Below, one piece after another: positions 8,577 through 20,300 of a stretch of 64,000 bases of DNA (position 1 is its first letter; every line of letters starts with the position of its first letter). Source of the DNA: Beverwykella pulmonaria. Its lineage: Eukaryota; Ascomycota; Dothideomycetes; Pleosporales; Melanommataceae. The stretch covers positions 3,329,151 to 3,393,150 of the forward strand of contig BCHH01000003.1 of the NCBI GenBank assembly GCA_001599595.1, given 5' to 3'. The position numbers were made by a program, and so were the translations under genes. The notes under the pieces are model-generated. The model saw nothing but the letters and a program-made list of their open reading frames with translations. It ran no database searches and was not told the DNA's origin.

Positions 8577-9370
8577 ATGCTGTTCAACCTTAAGGCAGCG
8601 TTGTTCTGCCTTGTGGCTATCGCCAGCGCCGCACCGGCGTCCGTATCTCCCTCGCGTACCATTGAAGACCGAGATCTTCTCGTCGCCAGAGCTGCCATCC
8701 CGGAGCATGGTATCAAATGCGGCAGGGAGATCTTCACGCGAGCCCAAATTCAGGGCGCTGTAAGCGCATCTCATACAGTTCGAGGGAAATACCCTGAAGA
8801 GTTCAAGAACCATGGTCCAATCTTCTCTAACCACCCTTCACCGGCAACCAATCTGTGGGAGTATCCTCTTTCCAACAAAGCTTGGGGTGGTACGTTTGAT
8901 CTCGATGCCCTCTTTACTTGACAAAAGCTAATTCTGTAGCTGGAAATGCATTCCCTGGCAAGTACCGCGTTGTGGTGAATGCAAAATATGCGTACGTGGG
9001 GGTCATGATTCACACACCTGGGAACATGTTCGATAAGTGTGAGCCGGCTCCGGCTCCGTCCCCAACCCCATCGCCATCTCCAACTCCTTCTCCAACTCCA
9101 GCTCCAGCTTGTCAGCGCCCTACTGCCAGGAGTGTTATCGTGGACCTTTGGGACCGTGCCACCAAGCCGAAGGGCAAGGGCAAGCCTAAAGCTCCAGCTT
9201 GCACTAAGCCGACCAAGAAGCCAACTAAGAAGCCAACCAAAAAGCCCACTAAGAAGCCCACTAAGAAGCCTACCAAGAAGCCCACCAAGAAGCCAACGAA
9301 GAAGCCCACCAAGAAGCCCACCAAGAAACCCACCAAGGGCAAGAAGGGCAAGAAGGGCGGCAAGTTCTAA
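8577..9370 (+). CDS. Secreted RNase N1/T1-like protein with Pro-rich linker and Lys-rich repeat tail
   Basis: Exons 8577-8889 and 8940-9370 (intron GTACGT...TGTAG, 50 bp) give 247 residues. A signal peptide covers about residues 1-19 (MLFNLKAALFCLVAIASAAP). Residues 46-139 match the microbial RNase N1/T1 fold: LWEYPL supplies the catalytic Glu (E95), KYRVVV the Arg (R114) and VMIHTPGN the catalytic His (H129), with C49 and C138 placed like the RNase T1 Cys6-Cys103 bridge. The position of RNase T1 His40 is Glu (YPEEF), so activity may be altered, although barnase-type relatives also lack that His. A Pro/Ser/Thr linker follows, then about 11 copies of KKPT and a Lys/Gly end. It is expected to be extracellular, with a strongly cationic tail that could bind RNA, wall or membranes (inference). 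Confidence 0.8.
9209..9337 (+). repeat. 12-bp tandem repeat encoding KKPT units
   Basis: About 10.75 copies of a 12-bp unit (consensus CCCACCAAGAAG) lie in frame in the RNase-like gene, with third-position variation between copies. Such arrays change copy number by slippage without breaking the frame. Confidence 0.9.
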
Positions 9371-10221
9371 TCACTAGCCTGAATGCGGGTTAGAATAACC
9401 CTTTATCGTTTATATACTTTAGGGTTACTACGGTGTCATGGTTAATTGATTTTTGGATATGTGCGTAGGCGGGTTTGTTCCTTCTGTAGTGTATATACGT
9501 TATAGTTTTGTAGATTACTAAGTTCTGATTTCAATTTAAGATTCATATTGTCATCCATTAAAGTCCCCCCTTCACTTCTACATGCCATACGTTCAAGAGG
9601 ATATTCAAGGTAAAGCACTGGGAGTGCCCTAAATAGAGCCTTAAGCCCTAATTTATCTTGCGACTATTTCCTTCAGCGCACGAAAGTTTATGACAAGCCT
9701 TGCGAGGGCTCAACTATTGGTTTAGTAAGATGCCGAAACTGCTATCCCGCATTAAACGCCTAAGGATCCCTATCTAAATCATTATTCCCTTTCTTCTCAC
9801 CATCATTCGCCAAATCCACGCTGCTAAGCTGCTTCTCCAAATTCCGACTCAATATACAGCCCCAGGTTTGCCTTGTTGACCTATGGCAGATGTCGGCTTC
9901 CATCACTTGCACAAGGCTTTATTCTCCAAAAGATTTCCAACTAACACATAGTTCGAAGCTATAAAGATGCAGGACTATAAGATATTACAGACTCGGTTGT
10001 GTTCGCAGGGTGTGGTGAACGTCATGTAGCCAGATTCAGTAGTACCACGGTGCACATTCTGTAGAGTGCGGGGTACACAAGACCACATATCCTTTAGGTA
10101 TCTGTAAGAGTTAAATACTTGGATAAATATCTCGTCTTCTGTAAATTACATTCTTCAATGGAAAGTCTTCCATATTCGAACAAGTTCTCTTCTTCATCGC
10201 GCTCGAGCACCCTCACTCACA
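9371..10221. other. Intergenic region, no gene seen
   Basis: AT-rich sequence without a supported frame. The last 80 bp or so before 10222 may be the decayed leader of the succinyl-CoA ligase copy. Confidence 0.4.
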
Positions 10222-10745
10222 ATGCTTCTCCAAACCAATGCCCTCTCCTACTTCCCAAAATCTTTCACACCTACCTCTGAAGTCGCCTGCGGTGCCTTCT
10301 CAAAATCTGCGCGAAATGATGCTTCCTTCAACAATGGCACTATCTCGAATATTCGGATAGATAAGAACACGCTGATGAAATAACAAGGATTACCAGGTAG
10401 ACTATATATACACTCCTCGTCCCGACATGCTCAAGAATACCATTACTGACACAGAAATTTCAAGGCTATAGCAAATACTAAGGAAACCATCACCTAGGTA
10501 CCAAAGTGGTTGGTAGCATGTCCCTGGGCAAAGGTAGTCGTGGCCACCTCGGCCTGCCTGTGTTTAATGATTTCCGCGAAGCTAAGAGAAAATTGAACCC
10601 GTACGCCTCCTTGGTCTTCATTCCAGCCGCGCATACCGCAACCGCAATCAATAAAGTTATTAAAGCGGAGGTTCCATTCATATTTTCCAATACCCGTACA
10701 GGACATGCTATGCGTGCAAAATATAGCACCGGAATAGTGTAAGGT
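10222..10745 (+). pseudogene. LSC1: Decayed copy of succinyl-CoA ligase alpha subunit
   Basis: From ATG 10222 the frame reads MLLQTNALSYFPKSF, a mitochondrial-presequence-like start, then TISNIRIDKNT and a TAA where the family has the strand leading to QGFTG. QGLPG survives just after the stop. A sequence with intron form follows (GTAGAC at 10397 to AAG at 10464, with CTGAC inside), then KAIANTKETIT, GTKVVGSMSLGKG (family GG changed to GS), HLGLPVFNDFREAKRKLNP and FIPAAHTATAINKVIKAEVP, which end abruptly. At least one stop, one frameshift near 10495 and loss of the C-terminal half make it non-functional. A retained intron argues for DNA duplication rather than retroposition. The enzyme itself works in the TCA cycle, so a functional copy should exist elsewhere. 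Confidence 0.8.
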
Positions 10746-11774
10746 GGGTACCATGTCGTACAAATAGTATAAAAGGGGTATTATAGAAATTGTAAGTAAA
10801 AGTGGGGCGCTGAGTTACGAGGCTATGGGGCTTCTACAAAGGCGAGGTAGAGGCAGAGTGTTGTTGTTGGGATAGGCGGAAGTATGCTCTCTTGTAGGCT
10901 CACTTCCCCTCCTTCCAAATTTATCTTTCAAACAACGGGCCATTGGCGATATGCTCAGGAACGACTCGTCTCAGTGTCTCAAGAAGCATCAACCCACATA
11001 TTGCGCTGTATATCATTTCCACAAGAATTTCATCCTGTGCATGTATCATCGGGGATAACAGTTTGTAGTTCAAAATCCGCTTTCGGTTCCTTGACGGCGA
11101 GCGCGATGGTTACCATGTTGCGCGAACTCTTCGCTATTCGTTGCATTGTCGTTTCGTGTTGTATCTATCATCACATTCCGCGGGAGTGCGACGTTCTCGA
11201 GGCGTTCGACGACGGATTTTGGATCCCTGATTACTTCGGACAAAGCTACTACGGGCACTGTTTGCATGATGGCGATGGCTGAGGGCTTTGATCGGTCGGC
11301 GAAAGATGGGAACGGCAGGCTGGGCGAGGCATCTCAGCCATCACGCACTCCGGAGCCCGTCCGATGCAGAATCGTTGCTTGAGTTTGGCAATAATTACGG
11401 ACTCACGATCCAGAGATAGTCTCTTGCGGGGCGGAATTCTCCGTATACATTTCTCTGCCAAACAACAATATTAATCTACAAAATCAGTAGTATTTGCTAA
11501 AAGAACCTCCTCCTTTACTACGATAGAGGAAGGATTTACGTTGAAGTGTTGAGTTTTGCAAGATAAACGCAATTCTTTATTTTCCGAGTTCATCGCCCCG
11601 CGAGAGATAGCCAAAAGATGCTAGACTCTGGGCTCGGGTAACTCGGCTATACACACTTTCCCCGCATCGGGTATCGTGAAGTCACGTGAGCACTAATGCA
11701 CCCTCGTTTAGTACTTTTGGTCCGCACACTCTAATCCGCAATTCACGATAAGTGCATCATTTCAATGATTCAGA
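10746..11774. other. Intergenic region, no recognised gene
   Basis: A minus-strand frame at 11267-11070 (VPVVALSEVIRDPKSVVERL) reads like former coding sequence but I cannot assign it, and both sides are interrupted. The right end would contain the promoter of the dehydratase gene; a CACGTG-like TCACGTGA lies near 11683. Confidence 0.35.
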
Positions 11775-12779
11775 ATGTCATGTCTCACGCGCCGATTCCT
11801 CTCCACATCCGCGTCCAGACGCGCTTCAGCTGTTGAGGCGTGCTCAGAGATTTTCCAACGCTTTGGCCACAATCCCATCTCAGTACGCAAGCAACTCTTA
11901 GACGTGAATCAATTGCACCTTCTATCTATAACCCTCGGCCGCTCCCCGACTTCTAATGATCCCCCTTTGAATGGCACGCCAATACCCCCAGGCTACCACC
12001 TCGTTTACTTCACCCCATCAATTTTGGAACAGGAATTAGGAAGGGACGGAACCGATCGCACAGTAAATCCCTTGTCGCCTTTCACGCGGCGAATGTGGGC
12101 AGGTGGTGAGCTGGAATGGAATCCTAACCCCGAGAAATGCTTGCGTGTGGGACAAATGGCACAGGAAACCACCAATATTTTGACCGCAGAGCCCAAGAGA
12201 CTCAAAACTGGCGGCGAGATGATAGTCGTAGGTGTGGAAAAGATTTTCGAGACAGAGAATGGTATTGCGTTGGTTGATAGAAGGAATTGGGTTTTTCAGA
12301 AGGACATCACAGAGGCGACACAACCGTTACCAATACTAGAGGAAAAGCCGCTTCCGGAAGGTATGCCTGAGAAACTTTAATGCTATTCTCTGAGCTGATT
12401 TGAGCCAGGGACACATTATCGCGACTTCTGCCAGACAGACATCACACTATTCCGCTTTTCGGCACTAACATTCAACAGCCACAAAATTCACTACTCGCCA
12501 GAATGGTGTCGACACATTGAAGGCCACCGCAATAGTGTAGTTCATGGTCCACTCAATCTCATTAACATGCTGGATTTGTGGAGAGATACGGCGCGGAACG
12601 GTGATGTAGAAGCTATCCCAAAGTCGATCGTCTATCGCGCGATGAGCCCCCTTTATATGGGTGAGCGTTATAGGATATTGCTGGAAAAAGAGCAGGGTAA
12701 CGACAAAGCGAACAGGTGGAAAACTGAGATTTGGGATTCATTTGGCAAAGTCGGCATGAAAGGCACGATTGTAGAGTGA
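11775..12779 (+). CDS. Mitochondrial HTD2-like 3-hydroxyacyl-thioester dehydratase
   Basis: Exons 11775-12360 and 12409-12779 (48-bp intron, GTATGC...GCCAG) give 318 residues. The N-terminus MSCLTRRFLSTSASRRAS is a typical mitochondrial targeting peptide. The C-terminal part TLFRFSALTFNSHKIHYSPE followed by VVHGPLNLINML is the hot-dog-fold signature of eukaryotic HTD2 and the related mesaconyl-C4-CoA hydratases, with the catalytic His in NSHKIHY. HTD2 dehydrates 3-hydroxyacyl-ACP in mitochondrial type II fatty-acid synthesis (lipoate precursor supply). The length fits the fungal proteins. Whether it is the main HTD2 or a paralogue cannot be told. All codons are in frame. Confidence 0.85.
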
Positions 12780-14290
12780 GTGAGTTAACCATAAGTTTCT
12801 TAGCCTCGTACTAACGATGGGACCAGCAGATAGCCTAACATTTGCCCGGCAATCACCGGAGAGAGTACTTATCGCCTTCCGAATCCGGATACGCCGTTGG
12901 GGTATGATGTTTCCTACACAGTGAACGCCACGAACGCATACGACTTTTATAAGGCGATACGCTTTGCAAAGAAATGCAATTACTGCTGGTCGAAAAAAAA
13001 AAATACTGGCTATGATTACATATAGAAGTCAGCAGAAGCACCCGGGTCCGTAATTTGGACGCGTCACATGAAGAAAATGGAGTACATTGAAAGAATAACA
13101 GGACCGATGAAGATGTTTTATATGAGAGCCTAGGTGCGCCCGTCCAAAAAAATATTCCCATACTTGTAGATGCCGGTTTTTACGCCGTCCGGATCACACG
13201 AACTGGGTCTCAATCATACATACACGTGATTTGAGATCGAACCTTTATTACCAGCTACAACGACAGTCTAATACACACCGTGTGGAACGTATCCAATTCC
13301 AACCTCGGCGGCCGTCCCATCAGATGCTCACCTTGGAGACTAATATGACCAGCCCACTCCCTGCAATAGCCTCATAAGCTCGCAGCCAGGGATCGCCATC
13401 TCACGCATATCATTCAATATCTCACACTGCGCCTTCGCCTGATTTCAACGCAGTGAATCCTTTTGTTACGGTTATATCACGTGCATTACTATATCACGTG
13501 CCGTTGTACTAGCTATATATAGGTGTCCTCTAGCCCAACCTTCTCTGATACACAGAGAGCTCAATTCACCTCATTTTAACTCCGATACCTTTCTTCCGCA
13601 AATCGACATTCAGCTTGTGCGATCAGTATAACAATCTTGGCCAAAATTAATTAGAAGGCTCTGCTGTCTGAGTCTAACTGAGATAAGGTACTTGCACTTG
13701 TCATTTCAATTATATATGCATCATTAACGCCAAGTTTCCAGTGTTGCATCACATCTCATTTCATTTAGATCCCGCGATTCCGTCCTGACGCTACCTTGAT
13801 GCCCCGAACTTCATGTTGCTCTATGCTGCTGTTTGTAATTGTCTACTGAACAGCCTCCATGTGTTTTAACGCCCGTTCCCGCGCAGCCTCAAGAGGCTCA
13901 CTTAAGCAACCCAGAAGCGTTCTTCGCAACACCACCAGGACAAGCACGAACGTGGCGCAGAAAGCATTGATGGCGATAAACGCTTATGAATAAAGTAAGG
14001 GGGCATAGGCAGCATGCGTAGTCTCGCTACATCTTCCAGCAAAAGGTGACACGTAAGGGACATGATGGAACATTTGCAGGTAGATTCGGATCTTCACGCA
14101 AACACATATGCAGCACTAGAACTTGTAGGATGGATATGACTGATTAGCGCTCGTCCGAACTAATTACGATCGCAGAAACACGACTAGTTGAAGGGCGTAT
14201 TATGCGTATGTGATCTGCACACCCCCCGGAAGCTCAGTAAGCCCTGTATTCGATCGCGGTCAGCAAACACTAGACACATTGGATCGAAAA
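12780..14290. other. Intergenic region, no gene seen
   Basis: No supported coding frame. Two TATATCACGTGC-type motifs lie close together (about 13473-13502) and are followed by CTATATATAGG near 13512, resembling a core promoter, but no coding sequence follows on the plus strand. Confidence 0.35.
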
Positions 14291-15429
14291 TCACTCACAC
14301 TCATCAATTGGCTCCTTAACCTTTTGTGGAACAGTACACTTGTTCGCGGTCTGGGTGGACTGCGTCTTTAATTGAGGGCAGTTCACATTGCAGAACGCAT
14401 CCATGGCCTTTTGGAGAGCATCACCCTTCCAGCCAAACACATAGTCCCACACAAAGTTAGTACGGCCCTGTCAAGAGAAGAGCATATGACTTACAGCGTG
14501 TGTTCCATATCCGGTACTGTCGCCCATGCTGAACACGAAGGGCTGCGAACCATCTGTTGGCCAGTCATTGGGGTCGTTGAATTGGCGGGTATCCCACGCA
14601 ACTTCGTACAAGATCTGGGGAATCTTGACGGGATGGGTCGCGGGACATGGGCCATTCGTCTCAAATCCACCGCTTGTAGTATATGCTACGTGGGATTTGT
14701 GATCCGGGGAATCGAGGTTTTTTCCGTCCCAGCACGTTGGGAAAAAATGATTTGCACGAATGCCACCCTCACACGGCTTTGCAGGAAGCGTCTTGGTGTC
14801 CTTTCCCGAGCCTGGCGCACCGGCCTCCCCCCCAAAGTTCTTGCTCCAGCATCGGAAGCTAAGTTGTTTAGAGTCGCCGTCTTTAAAGTCCTTGCGCCGA
14901 GACGGATCTCCCACCAGCATGCGGAACCCCTTTTTGAAGGCAGTCACCTTACTCTTGTTGTCATATGGTGGGATGTAGTACACAGTTATGCCTCCGTTTG
15001 CCGGTTCTAAGTACTGGTTTGCGAAAGTCGGGACCCGCTTGTATGTGCCATTTCGGGCCTTGAAGTACAGCACCGCGGTCCAGTAATTCGAAAAGTCTAT
15101 ATACTTTTTAGCCCTATTTCTGTCGCCAGGAGATTGCTACGATCATACCTTCCGTAAAAGTACAGCTGGTACATGTCGCTTGAGAAGGCAGATCGAGGCC
15201 TGGATCCATGGTCACGTTCAAGGCGTTCCCGCCGACCAACTGATGCATATGCGGCGAAGGTGCTTGCCCAGGATTGACAAGGCTACACAGAAAATCAGTC
15301 AAACTTCATCAATCCTCCTCATGAAGCTTACGGGTCGATTCGGTCTACAACAAGCTGTGAGCATGAGAACCGTAGCATAGCGCTTGCGGGCGCGACGAGC
15401 GCCAAGGCGATAGCTGAGTACCACTGCAT
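14291..15429 (-). CDS. Secreted DUF1996 protein, four exons
   Basis: Exons are 15429-15332, 15282-15149, 15096-14495 and 14467-14291. All junctions use GT-AG and preserve frame, giving 336 residues. The first 17 or so residues (MQWYSAIALALVAPASA) are a signal peptide. MLRFSCSQLVVDRIDPLVNP followed by PHMHQLVGGNALN is the hallmark opening of DUF1996, and the C-terminal core continues with SFRCWS, HFFPTCWDGKNLDSPDH and QFVFSMGD-like text (QPFVFSMGDSTGYGTH). Eight or more Cys suggest disulfide bonds. It ends shortly after the domain, without a WSC or GPI extension. The family is fungal and extracellular; its biochemical role is unknown. Confidence 0.88.
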
Positions 15430-17320
15430 GATGGGCGTACTGTTTGCGGGTGCAAAGCAATACCCAGGTGCACCGTCGTCCTATATGTATACCCTCTACT
15501 TCGCCTTGCCACAATATACTTCCTAGTCGCCCAATGTCTTCCAACTCTTGGCCAGTGCACGCATATGCCCTCCCTCTAGTCGACCGTAATGTGTGGGACG
15601 AGAGCTGCGCAACAGCTTCAAAGCTTCCAGCCAATATAATGAGATCGGTTTCAGACAACATTCCGGTGGGGCATCACAAATCACGTTACGAATATTGAGG
15701 TTTGCACAAAGCGTCTCTCGGGATTGTGTGGAGCCCTTGAGATTGCGTTGAATTAAGCTTCATTTATCCTGTTAGTGGACAAGATCACTCTATGCACTCA
15801 TCATTCGCTAAGATATGGTGCAGGGGTCCCCCATAGGCTGCTTTTGATGAGGCGAGAACACGGCGCGAAGGTGTCCCAGGAGTGAAAGTATTTGATTGTG
15901 ATATGGATAGAGGGGAAGTATTACTTCACTGCTGACCAGGTGGGTGGTTGCAGCTCCAGATTGAGCACCGGCTTGCCTCGTCAGGATACCTGAATCTCCA
16001 AAAGCCCTTGTTCTAATGCTTCTGTCACTGTTCTTGAAATTTTGCCATAAAATGAATTTTTGTCTCTGCGTTCTGGACGTATTTGGCCCTTGCTTTTGGC
16101 TCTAAACAACAATCCTTGAGGAGGAGCCAAAGAGATCCCATGCAAGACTGACGTGCGATATAGACATTTCTTTTACATTCGTTGGTTGTCGGTCATTTTC
16201 GGGACCAATCGAGCCATACTTCAGATAGGTAGGAGTGGACTCTTTAATTTGGTGTCACATTCTAGAAGGCTTCTCGCATCTACACCTTGCACATCAACGT
16301 ACCTCAGTATTGTCTTGGGTCACTCCATCACCCTTGCTATTCTAAACCTACAGGACTATGCCAATATCCGATTACTATCTCGCACATGTACAACTACATG
16401 CCTTGGGACCTTCTCCACATCTCATCAAATGTTCTTCGCTATCGTACGAAAGTCGACCATTGTCAACGCCATTAGATCTACCTCCTCATCTATGCACAGA
16501 CTATCTCTAGTCAAATACAGTACTTGCATGTATGCCATGTTGGTACATTAATTTCGACTTTCCCGATCAGGCAATCGCCACGATGTTCAGGGAAACACTT
16601 AATATCGCTTTCGGGTGGCCCCACAACTTACCGTGCTCTATACTTCTAGAACATATGCAATGCCCCACGAGACCTTGGTAACATATCCCGTAGTGGTATT
16701 GGAGAGCATTGTCTAATTCTTTTGGGTGTGGGTTGTTCACAACTCTGTGATGATGAATCGAAAGCAGTATCGCAGATTAATAAAGAGCATAGAGTTGGCC
16801 CAAGGACTTCTTTGCTAGACAACTAGATCAATAGTCCCATCTGGTGTTATGTGATGTCCAAAACTGAAGAATAGTGGCCCCACAATAAACTAACAATAAC
16901 AATTTTGTGAGATTGCTCATTACCCGGCCGCAAGCTCCACTAGGTCTTTCCATATGGTTTGCTCGCGTTTACAAAGATACGCGCGAGAGGTAAGCCAACT
17001 CTGAATTAGGTGTTTAAATCTTGAGGAATGACATCAAACCCTAAAAGCAATCTCTTGTGCAAGGAAATTGTATACTTCAAGATACTCTCTCCAAGCGCGC
17101 AGAAAGATGGTGAGCGAGATCCAACATTCTTTCCCCCATTTCATCTCTAGATAGTCTTACACATTTCCTATATGCGCTTCACTATCCATGCTTTATCGTC
17201 CTCACCAAACTATACGCTTATTCTGCCAGTTTTCCCACGGTAATCCATCGTGTAACAGGGTATATAACGGAACGAAACCCCTGAAATGCCAATTATAACG
17301 CTACGATACCCAAACCATTA
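15430..17320. other. Long intergenic region, no gene seen
   Basis: Open frames such as 16153-16551 have no domain, no plausible splice partners and unremarkable composition. The left edge holds the promoter of the DUF1996 gene and the right edge the 3' flank of the kinase gene. Confidence 0.4.
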
Positions 17321-20300
17321 TCATCGCATCGGCGGACTCATCATCAAATCATTACTCGCTAGACTGTTAACCCTCCTCACATCATCCACTGACGTAGCCG
17401 TTCGCGTGGGTATGCGGGCAAGTGGCGCTAAAGCTGCGGCTGCGGCTTTGAACTCCTCGATAAGTTTGAGAAATTCCAGACGATCTATCCATGTTAGTGT
17501 TGTCTCTAGCTATGAACCTGCAGCATGTGGCACGAAATAGGAAAGAGGATGGAGCTTACAGCGAACATCTTGGAAGGTTAGCACAAGATCTGAATGGCCA
17601 TCATGTGCATCTGATGTACCCCTCGCATGCACGTGTCGTGGCTCTTTCGGATTCTCGCTCATTATCGTCGTCATTTTTGTTACATCAAGCAGCTTGCCGC
17701 GTGTTTTGTTCGATACCGTCACAGTTGCATCTGTACCCGTCGAGTAAGATATACTCGTAGTCGCCGTAATCGCTGCGGTAGTCCACAAAAACTCCGTCTC
17801 CTCGTGTTGTCGGAAGGTAACCTGAGATCCACGTCTTCGAATAGAGTGGACGTTATCGTCGACTTCCTTTTCCCAGAGCATAATGTCGGCGCGTCCGTAT
17901 TTTTTGCTGCCGAAGCGCTTTCGCTTGGATTTGAAGTCTTCGACGATGCCAAAGTAGCGGAGAGTCCAACCGGTGAGGCCTTGGAGCAGGTCCACAACTC
18001 CTAAAGAAACTAATTAATATCTAAAGCACGGATGGTGGGGAATATTTTACCAGGAGGAGGCATAGGTAAGTCCCTTGCCATACCGATCGAAAACGCAACC
18101 GCGAACGCCGCCTTCAATTGCAAGGCTTTGCGAAAATGAGCGACCTTTCTGTAGTCTACTGCCGGCTCACCTCTCACGTCGGAGTGATAGGTCGGGGTCG
18201 ATACATTCTTGCACTCTACTATCATCTGGTAATCATCGGCTGTTGCATGCTGTATCTGAATGTTCAGATCCACTTCGGGCCATAATACAAAGAGTTTCGA
18301 GGTAATAGTCGAACCTCTAATATTTGCGAGCGTAGCCACCCGGTAATTTCGCACGCCTCGTCGCCCAATGTCGAATACTTGCACCTCAGTGGAAGTAGAT
18401 GCATCGATTCTACGGCCGTGGCTAACTGTGATGCCCTCCTCGTATGGCAGACGAAGAGTATCTATGAATCGCTGTGCGTCGCTGATATTTTTGAACCGTA
18501 GAGTAAGACCATTGTTAGGGTGCTTGGGATCATAGAGCCAGTCGTAGTGTTGAATGTAGTTCCCAGAACGCCTCTGGGTCATTTGATTGCAATCGGACCA
18601 TCGCAAGGTGACCTCAGGCCCTGAAGCAATGAAATGAATGTCTGCAAGAGGCAGCCAGAAAGAGCAGCATCGTCGCATTTCAGGTGTCCCAGAGAGGTAG
18701 CTGATGACCAAGCGCCGGGTCACCCACCATAGCATAGGTACTTGGGAATTTCCCATGTTTGGGTCTTCAGGAGAAGTTTCGTAAATCTGTACTTTGTTCT
18801 CGCCAATCTCGCACTTGGGGTAGGGCTCGGCGGTGGGCATGATAGCGTCAATCGTACTCGCAGCATTTGCCTTTAGTATGCCATGGTCGAGAGCCAAGGA
18901 GGCAAACGGCGCATTGAAGATGTGTTTCTCATTCGGGCGGGAAGCGCATCCACACTTCACATCAAAGCTCGCCGGGGGAGGCACTGGCGATCGCTGGAAC
19001 CCGAGTGATGAAGTAATCGATTCTGGGGCTTGTGGGAACGAGAAGCTTGATGTATGCTGGCTATCGGCACGTGACGATATGTGCCCGATGGGCATGTTCA
19101 GAGGAGAAGACAGTGGGTCCATGGGAAAAGGATCAGTATCCATACTGTCTCTTGGAGACTGGAAAGGCTGCGTTCGAGGGGACACGGATCGATCACGGGA
19201 TGTTACAGACGCTCTGGCTCGGCTGGAAGGTGCATTGCTTCGTTCATCGACTGATGCAGAACTGTGATTCCGACGCGGGAGATCAAGGTAGCGCGGGGGA
19301 GATGCGGATATTTGACTGATGCCGAGGCCATTTTGATTGAATGCAGGGTTGGTCAGGGTCGGAGTATCTATGACTTCGCTATTGGTGATGCTATCAGATC
19401 TTGAGCAGCAAGGAGCGATGAAGAGGTTGGGGTGCGAAGTGAAAGCAGCTTGTTTGTGTATCAAATCTACGACCTCGGAGGCTTTCACGCGGTCTCTGGG
19501 GTCAGTGCGAATCTGCGATGGGTTAGTCCATTGAAAATAAAAACACATCGCATCCCTGCCACAATTGTCGCACTATGAGCTGTTGATTGGCTGATCTGAG
19601 GTGAAGAGTATTATTTCAAACAAGAGTTGGTACTTGAAAAACTGACTTGACGTGAGATGCAATATGAGAAGGATGAAATCTTATTTCTTACCATCGGGGT
19701 GATCCAATCCAAAGGTAGATTGTCTGCTGAGTCGTTGTTCTTGCCCTTGATCTTCACAAGCCAAGCAGTCATGGCGTCGGGAGCACACCACAGGCCGGTA
19801 ACTCTCTCACCATTGTTGTTTTCAACCAGGAATTCATTCAATTCGCCAAGGGTGTATCCCTTGATCACCGTGATGATCTCGAGGAACACGCATCCTAAGG
19901 ACCATATATCAGACTTTGTATTTCGAGGATCACGCTCGGTGACTTCAGGAGCACAGTAGCGAGAGGTGAACTTGTGGGGAACTCCTTCGGTGGTGCTATG
20001 CTCGCTGTTAGACCAGTCTAGGGAAATGCCAAAGTCGCACAGGAGGACACGACCGTAACTGTCGATGAGGATATTGCCTGTTTCTTATCAGTACCCTGTT
20101 CCATCCAGACAACTGAGGGAATAGGGCTATACCAGGCTTGATGTCCTTGTGGCGCACACGCTGCTGGTGGAGATGGGCCAGTGCAGTGCTTAGACAGCCG
20201 AATGATTGTCGCAGGGTGGAGATGTCGGCGTCTGGGAGTGGCTGGTCAGGAGTCTGGCGCTCGAGTACTGACTTGAGGACATCTGAAGCCACAGGGGTAA

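Noticed and set aside
9039..9377. Arg/Ser/Pro-rich frame over the RNase-like gene
   Set aside because: It is an out-of-phase reading of the 12-bp repeat; the KKPT frame is joined to the RNase domain by a good intron.
11070..11267. Minus-strand frame with VPVVALSEVIRDPKSVVERL
   Set aside because: Protein-like but unassignable, with no valid exon neighbours; mentioned only as possible debris.
16153..16551. 132-codon plus-strand frame in the 15.4-17.3 kb spacer
   Set aside because: No domain, signal peptide, promoter or splice partner; composition like the surrounding non-coding DNA.
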